A DNA stretch of 64,000 nucleotides from Neopestalotiopsis rosae (taxonomy: Eukaryota; Ascomycota; Sordariomycetes; Amphisphaeriales; Sporocadaceae): contig JALGAS010000010.1 in the NCBI GenBank assembly GCA_023078685.1, forward strand, positions 248,001-312,000, read 5' to 3'. Positions within the stretch are counted from its first letter, which is position 1. The number at the start of each line of letters is the position of its first letter. The translations under genes were made by a program, and so were the position numbers. The notes beneath the pieces are model-generated. The model ran no database searches, was not told the DNA's origin, and saw only the letters and a program-made list of their open reading frames with translations. This document shows positions 11,005 through 22,139 of the stretch, in pieces.

Positions 11005-12068
11005 GTTTACTTTCAAAATCGCTATCTTAATTTGCTTCAGCGAATATCCAATCCATGTACATACCTCCCTAACCTTAGGTTGGTAGGCAAGGAATCGCAC
11101 GAAGTCAGATTAAACCACCCCCGCGATATCGGCAGCAGACCGGAATCGTCATGTGTGGTGGGGTCTTTTGCTTGTGAGACTAGATAAAAAGTCTAATGAT
11201 AGCAGCACTATTAATTACCTATTCCGTATACTAATAAGTGGTCTGCATTAAAACCAGCAGCTAGTCACTTACCTATGAATCCCTATTATACCCAGGCCTC
11301 ACACTTGGCGTAGCACAATGTTCACTGGCTTCATATCATTGAAGTTCTGGTCAATCTAATCTGTGACTCAATTCAAATTCATCGCGGCTCAATGTGGAAA
11401 AGCTGTTATATGACACTATTCAGCTCTATCAAGGCACCGTATTGACTTCTTGGTCGCTACATATTTGGCTGCCGCGCGGTGATTTATCATGATAGTGACG
11501 ACTTCGTATTGAGAATCAGCTCTCGAAGTTTCTGCGACTCTCTTTATCACTTGTCTCAAAGCAGAGACTAGATGAACAGGGAACCTGCCCACGAATAAAA
11601 CTATATTGATAACATGCACATATTGCTCGATCAGGCCCGAGGTCGGCGTGGCATCACAGTCAGACTTATGTATGGGGAGTATCGATAGAAATCAACTCCT
11701 ATTTACTCGAGTGTCTTGACTCATGGCTTCTATGGGGTTTCGTGGGTTCAGAGCGCAAAGGCGCCAGGTTTAGGGCGGAGGGCGTGAGGGCGTGCGCGAG
11801 GGCGCGTGTAAGGGCGCAGGGCGTGGCAGCTGCACCAGTCGTAAGTGGATACATCGATATCTACTAGAACGAAGGACCCTGTCTATTGTACTACAAAGAG
11901 ATTATACATATATTTATCGGTATGATAATGAGTCTTCTCAATCATCGGCCGAAGTCGCTATATAACCAGCTGTAGATATATCAGATCGCTGTAGATGCTT
12001 GTATGAATTTACTATACACTTTACTATCACTCCAGCTACCATAATTTACGAAGTGCGAGTCTTAGACA
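11005..12068. other. Divergent promoter region of the C2H2 and aminotransferase genes
   Basis: The left part (11190-11640) is AT-rich, and a G-rich block lies at 11772-11826. No coding region seen. Both genes read outwards from it. Confidence 0.6.
11772..11826 (+). repeat. G-run cluster, possible G-quadruplex
   Basis: Six runs of GGG spaced by 4 to 9 bases, mostly as repeats of the unit AGGGCG. The surrounding DNA is much poorer in GC. The cluster lies about 240-300 bp upstream of the aminotransferase ATG. Confidence 0.55.
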
Positions 12069-13896
12069 ATGGCGTCCTACGAAGCTTTGTTGGCCAAAAT
12101 CCAGGCGAAAAGATCTCAAAATGGCCGCCTGTCTGTTGGAGTTGCTGCACACTCGGATAGTGATATGTTCAAGACCAATGTAAGTCAAGTCCAGGAACGC
12201 TCTTGATGCCTACTTCTTACATGTCATGCAGACTTCTGCTAAGCCATTGGCAAAAGACTTTAGCGGTATATACTCATGTTCCAAATGATTATACCATCAT
12301 GATACTAACTTCTCTCGTATAGCATACTTTAGTGCAGAGAGCAGTCGCCGGACTCACTCTGTGTTGAAGCAAGCCGCAGCAAAGCACCTCAAGACTCCCG
12401 GTCTAGTCTCACTTGGAGGAGGTCTCCCTTCTAGCGAATACTTTCCCTTTTCAGAGATCTCTGCGCGTATTCAAGCTTCGTCTGCGGACACATGTGCCCC
12501 GGATCATGATGTCACAATCTCCAAGCACGACAGCAGAAACGGCGCTTCCGAGTATGATCTCTCGCTCGCGCTCAATTATGGTCAACCCATGGGGTCACCA
12601 CAGATGCTTCGATGGATCACGGAGCACACCGAGATGCTCTTCAACCCTCCATACGCAGACTGGCGGGCTTGCCAGACTGTCGGAAATACGGGCGCCCTCG
12701 AACAGGCCATCCGTCTATTGTGTGATCGTGACCGCGGCGACTCCATCCTGATGGAAGAATACTCCTTCTCCACAGCCATTGAGACCATCGCACCACAAGG
12801 CATCAACATGTTTGGCGTCAGAATGGATGCAGAGGGACTCTTGCCCGATGCCATGAACGAGATGCTGAGCAACTGGGATGTCAAGGCACGCGGCGGGGCC
12901 AGGAAACCTCACGTCTTGTACACAGTTCCCACGGGGCAGAACCCGACGGGGACTACCATGAGCCTGGAGCGCCGTCGAGCCGTGTATGCGGTCTGTCAGG
13001 CGCATGATGTCTTTATAATCGAGGACGACCCGTACTATTTCCTGCAGATGCAGGATCAATTCCCCGACCGCGGAAGCGACAACGACGACCAGAGTGCGCA
13101 AAAGTATTTCGAGAGTCTCGTGCCGACGTTTGTCAGCCTCGACACGGACGGCCGAGTGCTGCGCATGGACTCGTTCTCCAAGGTCGTGGTGCCCGGCGCC
13201 AGACTCGGATGGGTCACGGCGAGCGCGCAGGTCATTGAGCGTTTCCTCGCCCACGCCGAGGTGGCCAATCAGGGGCCCGGCGGCTTCTCCCAAGTCATGC
13301 TTTGGAAGCTGCTGGATGAGACTTGGGGCCATGACGGGTATATAAGATGGCTCTGTCAGATGAGCCAGGTCTACCAGAGACGACGAGATGCGCTATTGAG
13401 AGCCTGCGATGAGTTCTTGCCCCGGGATATTGTTACCTGGGACGCTCCACAAGCAGGCATGTTTGTGAGTACCATGATTTCTTTTTGCAGTCAAATATCA
13501 TCGTCCACAACATGCAGCCGCCTTTCTGGAAGCGGCCGGTCGATCACAGCTGTTTCCAGTATGATCTTGATGTGCTGTTGGGTGCAATCGTGGTCAAAGA
13601 TGAATTCGAAGCCAAGTCAAGCTAACATGTTATAGATATGGATCAAGGTGCAACACCAAAAGTGTTCCAAACACACCAAGGCGATAGCAGAGGAACTAGA
13701 AGAAAAGATCTTTGATCATGCTATTGAGAACGGTGTACTATGCGCACGAGGCTCCTGGTTCAGAGTCAACTCGCAGGAGCCGCTCGAGGAGATATTCTTC
13801 CGCATCACATTCGCCAGTGCAGAGGAGGATACTATGAAGGTGGCTATACAGCGTCTGAGTGCAGCTATTCGTCAGGCCTTTGAAACTGAGAAATAG
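12069..13896 (+). CDS. Aro8-like PLP aminotransferase (aromatic amino acid / 2-aminoadipate / kynurenine type)
   Basis: Fold-type I aminotransferase, predicted cytosolic. Four exons: 12069-12179, 12232-12265 (34 nt), 12323-13464 and 13636-13896, giving 515 residues. All introns have GT..AG ends and the frame is kept throughout. The fold signature includes LVSLGGGLPSSEYFPF near the N-terminus, YTVPTGQNPTGTTMS, IIEDDPYYFLQ and MDSFSKVVVPGARLGWV, in which Lys335 is the Schiff-base lysine. The last exon begins right after AGMF and restores the family end (NGVLCARGSWFRVN..FFRITFA). An acidic, variable loop (DRGSDNDDQSAQKY) precedes the PLP lysine block, as in other fungal members. Substrate choice between aromatic amino acids, 2-aminoadipate and kynurenine cannot be read from sequence. 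Confidence 0.85.
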
Positions 13897-15334
13897 CGAG
13901 CAAAGTGGGATACTCCAATGACCAAACATGAATACAAGTCTACTCGTATAAACGAACCGAAGTAACAGGATATTTTTGGTTGAGCGGAACAGGGCACAAG
14001 ATGTGGCAGAGAATTCCGAGCTTGGTGCCACAACGCAAACTAGTTTCTCAACATGCGCATGTTCCTGCACTTCCACGTGGCTTGCGTGGCCATCTGATTG
14101 ACTCTGCTTTCTTTGCCGTGCAACGGTTGCGCCAAAACTCAAATTTCGTACAGACTTTGCAGTGCATGTGTTACACCTAAACGTGTCAAAGCGGAGGTGG
14201 AAAACTTAAAAAACCGTCCTCCTGCTGTTCTACAAGGGACATGGTCGCTTCGAAATTCCCTATGAAATGATAGTGTCTATCAAACACTCCATGATTCTTT
14301 TCGAGTTTTCTTATATATCTTTGGAGTATTGGATGACCAGCACAAGTACCTAGGTATACAATCCTGCTCTGTAGCGTATTTCTCGGCCGTTTATACCTGC
14401 ATGTTAATTAGGTAGTCTCGGTAAGAGCAAAAGGTTTATTCCCACTATTTCCTCTCGGCTGTTGGGTCTATACACACCTACTATTTCCTCATTGTGGCAA
14501 TCGCTACGGCCCAGAAGTTATTCTTCTCGTTTAGAGTTCTTATCGAGGCCGGTAAATATGCAGAGCTGAGAAGTTGAGGAAATGAAAACCTCAAAGGCTA
14601 GGTAGGTAGGTAATAAGTAGAGCAACGGCCTTCTAGATCGGACTAGGCTAGTGAACTTTGGGGGCGGGGAACCGATCCCGGCAATGACAGTTTGGGCTCC
14701 ACTCGCTATTTCCAAGGGTCTGAAGGGAAACGGAGGGAACGCCAAGGCCAAATTTCGACCAATCTGACGCCATTTTTCAAACCAATTCCGTCAGCCTTGC
14801 TAGGTCCCAGCTGCTATCAGTCAACTCAGCTCAGCTCGCCTTTTGGGTTTGCTCATCCCGCTCTCCGAAATCTGGCCGGTGCAGTCGGGTATGCGCTAAA
14901 ACAAAAGCTATCTCCGCTGCTGGCTGCTGGCTTCCCTCACTGCGCGCACCAAGTCCGGCGCTGTCGTCAGACCATCTTAAATAGCCCAAACTTCTGAGTC
15001 GACGTCAAACGGCGCTGCGGGCGAAAAAGAAAAAGAAAACACCACACACACGAAACACCACAGAAGAGACCAAAAAACCCGAACGAGAGGCATCACATAG
15101 CAAACCAAGAGACTCAATTGTTTGCTAGCACCTTTACTCCCTTGATCGGCACTCGATAACACCAAATACGTACCACCAAACAACCTCGCGATCCCCTTTT
15201 CTCCCTGCGAGATTCATACATGGCGACTGCTGTCGACCCCTCGATACCGTCACGATAGCTTCACATCTTGACATCTTGAACTTTTCTGTCACCTATTCTT
15301 GGTAGAAGACAATCTACCAATTCAACCCGTCACC
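13897..15334. other. Intergenic region and probable leader of DUG3
   Basis: The first part is the 3' flank of the aminotransferase. The A/purine-rich stretch at 15025-15110 and the pyrimidine-rich sequence near 15190-15210 look like the leader of the next gene. A 12-codon upstream frame lies at 15220-15258. No other gene supported. Confidence 0.5.
15220..15258 (+). promoter_or_regulatory. Possible upstream ORF in the DUG3 leader
   Basis: ATG at 15220 opens a 12-residue peptide (MATAVDPSIPSR) that stops at TAG 15256-15258, 76 nt before the DUG3 start. It counts only if transcription starts upstream of 15220, which the purine-rich leader-like sequence makes plausible. Confidence 0.35.
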
Positions 15335-17011
15335 ATGTGCCGCTTTCTCGTGAGTCATTCATTCAATCTACCTGGTCGCGTGCCCTTTTCCTGTTGCCTG
15401 CAAAACCACTGTACTGACCACTACTCTTTGATCTCTAGGTATACCGGGGAAGCGACGAGATTATGCTCTCCAAGCTTATTCTTGACCCAACACATTCCAT
15501 TCTGAAGCAATCTTTTGACTCTCGTTTGCGACTCGTAAGCATACCCTGTTATGCACCGTCACCGATCGATCATACATTTAGCTGACAGCTCACATTTGAC
15601 GTAGGACACGAGAAGAGGCCAGAACAATGCTGACGGATTCGGCATTGGTTGGTATACCGACCCAAAGCTCGGCGAAGCTCCTTGTCTGTTCACATCCATC
15701 ATTCCCGCTTGGAACTGCACCAACCTGCATCGCTTGGCTTCTAAGACGGCCTCTCGACTCGTATTCGCCCATGTTCGCGCTACTACCGAGGGTTCGCTGA
15801 GCGAGGACAACTGCCACCCCTTCACCCACGGCAGCCTCATGTGGATGCATAATGGCGGTCTTGGAGGCTGGAAATACATCAAGCGCAGACTGGGCGAGAA
15901 GCTGCATGACAAGTGGTACCTCTCCGTCCAGGGTGGTACCGACAGTGAATGGGCTTTCGCCCTCTTCCTGGATCGTCTGGAGAGATTGGGTGTCGATCCG
16001 AGTTCGCCGCCTGAAGAAGGCTTCAATCCCGCCACAATGCGAAAGGCGCTCCTGCACACCATTGAGGAAATCAACGAGCTTACCACGAGTATCCCCGAAA
16101 GTCTCATCCAGCAAGAGAACATTGATACCAGAAGTTTGCTCAACTTTGCTATCACCGATGGGCATAGTATCATCTGTACCAGATATGTGAGCAGCAAAAC
16201 AGACGAAGCTGCCAGTTTGTACTACTCGTCGGGAACTCAATGGGAGAGCAAGTCAACGTCTACGCCAGGCTCGTCGAGCGGCCACGACTATCAGATGCAA
16301 CGACGCGACAAGAGCGCCGATATTGTGCTCGTAGCTAGCGAGCCTCTAACTTTTGAGCGAGGTGAGTATTGTGCCCTTGTATTAACCGCATAATCCTGCT
16401 GTCATACTTACACGTGTGCAGAAAACTGGGTAAACGTACCCACGAATTCTATACTCACGATTCATCATCAAACTGTCATGATTCATCCCATACTGGACGG
16501 TTTCTCCTCGAGTAATCCTTATCATACACGATCTTCTGCATTTGCGACCACAAAGGGTCTTACGACCAATGAAAAGTCGGCACCCATAGTCCCAGAGAGC
16601 GGCATGGCCACACCGAGTCTTGAGCCGGAGCCCGAACTCCAGAAACGATCATTCGCCCCTACCATACCAACGAATGGTCGAAGTCGTGCCAAAACTGCCG
16701 AAGAAGACAATCTTCTGGTTCCAGTGATCCCTCATGCTAAATCACCACTTGGAGCAGGATCATCACTGAGCGCAGACGGGCGGCCAAGAACAAAATCTTC
16801 GGGCGCGCGACCCGACCTGGGTTCCAAACAGGTCAGCCAAGGCAACATTAAGAAGAAGCGCCGCACCCTGATGACTGGCGAATGGCCGCATCCGACTGAG
16901 ATTCTCGACTCGGAAGGACAACAGCTCATCATGCCCGATAGTCCACCCTTGCGACCTACAGAATATGGCAACAACGAAAAGGCCGCCAGAATCCTGGGCT
17001 TGACAATCTAG
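15335..17011 (+). CDS. DUG3: DUG3-type class II glutamine amidotransferase (glutathione degradation)
   Basis: Component of the cytosolic Dug2-Dug3 complex that cleaves the gamma-glutamyl bond of glutathione. Four exons: 15335-15349 (only 15 nt, MCRFL), 15439-15534, 15605-16361 and 16422-17011, giving 485 residues. The second residue is Cys, the N-terminal nucleophile of Ntn-type amidotransferases. The joined start MCRFLVYRGSDEIMLSKLIL and the blocks NNADGFGIGWY, FAHVRATT, HPFTHGSLMWMHNGG and GGTDSEWAFALFLDRL are the family signatures. The core ends around residue 320 after VPTNSILTIHHQTVMIHPI. A tail of about 165 residues follows: Ser/Pro-rich, with a basic patch (NIKKKRR) and a conserved-looking WPHPTEILDSEG segment. 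Yeast Dug3 is much shorter. The Dug1 and Dug2 partners are not in the window. Confidence 0.9.
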
Positions 17012-18211
17012 GAAAATCAAGGAGATGAGATATTGACAAGCCCTCTGTTCCGAGCACGTCACACTACCAGGAGGAGCAACTCGACATGATCATGAAGAAG
17101 AGAATAGATTCATCGGTATTCAGCGTTTGATTTCATAGGGAATGGTCTGCTTTTTGGTGTTGTTCATCTTGTTTCCGTTCAAAGGTCTAGACTGTATTGA
17201 ATTTGAGGCACGGCGAAGGCGTTCATGGCGAGGCGGAGGAGTATGGCAGATTTTTCCGTAGCGGAAATCATCTCATGATTTGATTGTATCCTGGCTCTTT
17301 ACTACACACATGTGATGTCACGTATAACAGACATGTTGCTTTCGTAAGGGGGGTAGTACTCCCCGAGGTTGACTTTATGATCAAAATTAAATTGGCTCAG
17401 AAATCGGCATCAGAGATATATGGATGTCTTTCTCGCGCGTGCTTGGGAAGCCGAAGATGACTCGCGCCAAGGACATTATAGAGAATGGCTGTCAGTATAA
17501 GTATTGCATCAGACTTGGGCCACTCATGGCGCATACCAAGACGGGCTGGACTTCATTTAGCAACCAGAGGGGCTATGGGCAGTGGGGAAATATGCATATA
17601 TGGTTGTGTATTTGCGATATATAAATTGTTTACAGGCATGTAGAGAATCAAGGCGGAATAGTTGCTGCGCTCTTCGCAACCTGGCAGCCTCGTAACACCC
17701 ACATATTCACATTTACATGGTCATGATCATGATCATGGCAACGTAGGGAGCAAGTAGGAAGTGATAATCATCTATCATGATTTCATGGACCATTTTTCTC
17801 AGTTCCTGTATCAAGGTCTCCCAGACGAACCTGAAATGAGACAAGTGTTGGTTTTTGCGGCATCCAGGGAAGGAGCTTCATTCTCGACCTTGCAGACAAT
17901 CCAAAGGATTCACCTCGATCTCCTTTGGTCAATATAGCTGTGTTTGATTCTTCACTTGGCCACATTATCCCAGTCAGGAATCAGTTCGTCTCATTTGTAC
18001 CAATATATCGAGTTGTTATGTCATCTCATAGGGTCTTCATACAACTTGCTCCTCTCAATACACTCCGCCTCCTCCAAAGATTCAATATGCATTTCGATCA
18101 TGGAATATGGAATTTGCCACATCTGATGGATCGCCATGAGATGGAGCCCCTATGGCCATGGTTGTTGCAGGGTTATTAGATTGAGCATCTCATTCCATAC
18201 AAGGCGCCTGG

Positions 18212-18225
18212 GCGCCTGGCGCGCA
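18212..18225. repeat. Interrupted palindrome GCGCCTGGCGC, copy 1
   Basis: Exact 11-mer at 18212-18222, part of a longer GGCGCCTGGGCGCCTGGCGC array. It shares 14 bases (GCGCCTGGCGCGCA) with copy 2. Confidence 0.7.
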
Positions 18226-19683
18226 ATAGTAGTTGACTGTAGTGTTACTCTATTTGAGCCAAGAGTTTGATGGTCGTGGTAAAGTAAAATACCCACCAGA
18301 GCTACCCTGCCTTTTTTCGTATATGACAGACTAATGAATGATTCCCCCATCATCAGCTGAGGGCAGTCCATCGTTGTCAGGACCTCATTGTGGCTCTCTC
18401 TCTCCCTTCCCGTTTTTGCCGTATGGACCATGACCAGGACCAAACTTTGGAGAAAGCCTTCCATTGCGGGACCCCTTTCCCCCCCATGTCGTACGTTTTC
18501 CACGATGCTTGCTGGACTGTTGTGAAGAGAGAACCAGAACAGCACAACATTTCAAAAAGAAGATCATCGATTTGAGCGGGGTTGGGCTGCTACCGCTCCA
18601 AACCTAGTCGTGCTGGCTGTCTGCTGTACGTAGAGAACCCTGAAACTGGTTGAATGGAAAATATGAACCATTCTTTTTTCGGTCAAGTATACGGCGCACA
18701 CAAGCTCTGCGGCGATTGGATGAGTATGCAAGCCAAGCAATTATGCGACCTTCAGACGCTCCTCTGGCGGCATGGCTGATAGGTGCAGAGAGCCGCGTGC
18801 CGGCAGAGCTCTCTCTCTCTCTCGTCTCTCCCCTTCTAAGATCATTGCAGACCTTGGTGGGCAAAAATAGCTATCGTTTGTTGTTTTTGGCACTACCGAG
18901 TCATGGATTCGTGTTTCATTTTGAGTTACTATTCCCAATGCCCGCAAGTGGGATGATCATACACAAGTGAATGAGGATCCACCCAGCAAGAATCCATGGA
19001 ACGGGTGCCCCATCCCGCTGTTCGCTCACTGTTCTAGTGTTCTGATAGATGGATGTCCCTTTTCTTGGCCTAGCTGGGGGGACTGACAGAGCGAGAGTGA
19101 GGAAGAGAGTTGAATTGAGAGAAAGTCCACTCACCGCTCCCGATCTCCAAACCAACTAAATAGAACGGACAACTTCTTCCTAGTAAAAGCCATTTTGTTC
19201 TGAAGATCGGATGTCCGTCGACGGCACCAGTGGCGAAAAGCTTTCAAGCATCGTGATTATCACCCCTGGTCGTGATGCCTGACACTTCCCTTACATGCAA
19301 AACGGCTTGGACTCCATTCGATGTGAATTGGCCAGCGAATGCATCGTCCCATTCTATACATGAAAGAGATATCCACCCGCGAGGAAAAGCTTCTGTCTGG
19401 CGACCTTGACTGGTGACTCCAAACTTCCTCCGCGATACGGTGTGCCACCACTTACTTTTCGTTAAGGTGACGTGGTCCGCAGTGGCGTTGGGAAAGCGTA
19501 CAGTGGGAAAAAAAAGGTCATGGCTTACCATTTGAAGTGGATATCGTCAAGACTAGTTTAGAAAATAGGAGGAGCCACAGCACAGCGAAAAGATATTCCA
19601 GAATCCACACGGCGAAAGAGGGGAGATTGGCGCTGGCGCAATACGGTCGCATCGCCAAATCTGTTTTGCGCTGGCTGCTGGAT

Positions 19684-19697
19684 GCGCCTGGCGCGCA
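19684..19697. repeat. Interrupted palindrome GCGCCTGGCGC, copy 2
   Basis: Exact 11-mer at 19684-19694, extended to 14 bases identical to copy 1. Confidence 0.7.
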
Positions 19698-20078
19698 GAT
19701 TTGCGACAAGACATTGTGCTGAATGCGCTGTAGAAGATTCTGAATCGCAGAAGAAATCTGGTTCGCATTTTGGACAAGATTGGGCGTCTTCGGTGGTTGG
19801 CGCATCAGCGGTTGTTGGACAAGCACCCGTACGCAGTCCCAACTGGTCCGAAGTGCTCTGTAGGTAGCAGGTATATAGCTGGATGGCGCAGACGAAATTA
19901 CTTTGGACACTGCGCGGAACTTGGCATCTCTTACCAATCAATTGCTGCGCATTCCTCAATCTCTCTCCCCAGCTAGTAATGGGAATAACCAAGCGAATCC
20001 AGATAATTCTTTGCTGTATTATTATGTCTTCACACCATCTTCATGATTATCTTGATGCGACGCGATTCAAGCAGTCGA

Positions 20079-20089
20079 GCGCCTGGCGC
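20079..20089. repeat. Interrupted palindrome GCGCCTGGCGC, copy 3
   Basis: Exact 11-mer followed by TAGGCTC. All three copies are in the same orientation. Confidence 0.7.
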
Positions 20090-20256
20090 TAGGCTCGGGC
20101 CCTGGTTAAGTGAGTGGATAGTGGGTGAAGGTCTCAATGGTCTGGGTTTGCTTGTCAAACAAAAAGAAAAGAGGTCGAGCTGCAAGCAGAAAAAGGGCAG
20201 GCAGGTTCGGGTGTGCCCGCCTTTCCGCTGGGGAGCCAGTCAGTGAGCTTGAAGAC

Positions 20257-20316
20257 TGCCTGCCTGCCTGCCTGCCTGCCTGCCCTGCCTGCTGCTTGGC
20301 TTTGCTTTGCTTTGCT
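20257..20316. repeat. TGCC microsatellite followed by CTTTG repeats
   Basis: Seven tandem TGCC units at 20257-20284, then CTGCCTGCTG and about three CTTTG units (20300-20316). Confidence 0.85.
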
Positions 20317-22139
20317 CCTCTGCTCCTCCCCAAAGGCGGCCCCTCCAGCTAGGCTTGCTAGGTAGAGGGAAAGCCTCATTTTGATTTGTCCTGGTGGGTC
20401 CGATTATACTACTTTCCCCGTCCTTGTGGCTCGTGCCCAGAGTTCCCCGTTTTGGCAACTGGCGTTAATCCGCCAAGGCCAGCTTCTTTCTCGTGGTGCC
20501 TTCCTTGGCTTGGGTGCTGCCCCTTCCCCTCCGTTTCCGCTGGGGATGAGAGTCTGTCGTGTGAAGCAAACACCAGACACCCACAATCCAGACAGAAAGT
20601 TTCGAACCCGCCAAAACAGGGCGGAAGCTATTGCCTGGTCACACTGTGGAATTCTGCTGCTTTTCGCTAGACCTGACAGTCGAAAACGAAAAAAGGTCCG
20701 TTGAAAAGGGCCGGCGCGGTGCGTCCCTCTCCTCCCCCTCCAAGCGTTTTTGACGCTTGCAAGTTGGACTCGTGCTGGTTATTCAATGTTCCCCCCCTTT
20801 GGTGCAGAGCAGGTAGGTTTGGTAGGTTCTGGTCCTTCCTTTGCGACGCACACTCTCTTTTTTTCTTTTTTTCCTTCTCTGCTTCCATGGCTTGCATGGG
20901 CGCAACGCAGCCCGCGCTAACCCCAATGGAGGGGCATTTTGCCCAAAACTCGCCTACCCCCGGCCGCACCGCAGAAGTTTAGTTCAACGTCAACACAAGA
21001 ACGTCATTTCGAGGTTTTCATTGTCGCAAACTGTCGCGCATCGCTATTTGCCCCTAAATATCGTGCGCATTTGTATCGTAGGGCGGACATGACCCGTAGG
21101 CGTGGTTGGAATTTATTTGCGACAAAAGGCGCTGCCGAAAATATCGATTTAAGCACTCCGTCGCGGCAGGTTGATTTCGCCTGGGGGGTATGTAGGTAAA
21201 CCGTTGTTGGCTGGCCGGCCTGGGGCTCTCCCATGCGCATGGCCCACGATGCCCGCTCGCCCTGCACTTCGCTGCGCTGGCTGCTTGAATCGCGTGCGCA
21301 TTCCCAGGACGTGCTTAAATCACAAGGTGCAATAGAGTAGTTGCTTCTAGATCATGTTGTAGAGGTTGTACAGTCGCAATGTTCTGCAGGTGTAGGACGC
21401 TAGGCTTATGAAGACCAACCTTCCTTTTAGATACATCCAAAAACCAACTGTGAGCAATGGAAACATGCAAGCAGCAATGACAAAGCAGGCAGGCCAAACA
21501 TCTTCAAATGACAACTATTTACCTTTCAACATAGGAGATGAGAGGACAGCAACGTCCCCTCGAGCGACTTTTAGCTGCAGAAGCCATTTCTAGAGAGATT
21601 CAATGTCGCAACAACTTTCCCTTCCAATCCTAATCATCCGCCTGAGCCAAGAAATCACCTCTGCGTAGCTACCCTCGCTAGACCACCAGATTTATCTTGA
21701 CACCCTTATTCTTCTCCTCTCATATTTTGTTGTTGATAAGCGTTTTCCAATGCAATGTTGACTCAGTGACTTGGATGCTTTCGTTCGACGTACATCACTT
21801 GACCGTGCGCAGTGGCGCGTGGAAAATCAAGTAACCCAAGCCAGACGCCGCCGAGACCAAGTCTGAGTATGAAGGAGCGGATGGCCATTCAAAAAGGCCG
21901 TTTCGAAAATTCCGATCGCCAATGCGCCCGCCACCTATCTGAACTCCAGTAAAAAAGATCATGTTAAAACAAGTGATAGGCCAGACGCGGACAGATGCAA
22001 TACATGAGCACGTGTGATATACATCTTGGGAGATCCATGAAGTGCACACGGGCTAAGTGCGGGGCGACCTGGGCATGGTCTGATTGGGTTCGAGTGATGT
22101 TAAATGCCACACCTCGGGCAATCACGGTTCGTCTATGGT

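Larger units (their letters stand above)
17012..22139. other. 5.1 kb region without a supported gene, between two convergent genes
   Basis: Both flanking genes end here, so neither needs its promoter in this space. It contains TGATCA repeats (17717-17739), a TGCC microsatellite, three copies of an 11-bp interrupted palindrome, and pyrimidine-rich sequence at 20700-20890 of the kind seen near fungal transcription starts. I found short open frames only, with no domain signature and no convincing exon chain. It may hold a non-coding transcript, regulatory DNA or a decayed gene. Confidence 0.5.

Noticed and set aside
12715..13332. 205-codon frame antisense to the aminotransferase
   Set aside because: Opposite strand of a well supported PLP-enzyme exon, with no recognisable domain.
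15590..16240. Long open frame of 216 codons antisense to DUG3
   Set aside because: It mirrors the conserved amidotransferase exon and shows no family signature of its own; codon structure of the sense gene explains it.
20106..20379. Minus-strand frames with Gln/Ala/Gly repeats
   Set aside because: They are translations of the TGCC and CTTTG microsatellites, not proteins.
20888..20980. Short frame after a pyrimidine-rich tract (MACMGATQPALTPMEG)
   Set aside because: Only 31 codons from the ATG and no conserved feature; the tract is noted as promoter-like only.
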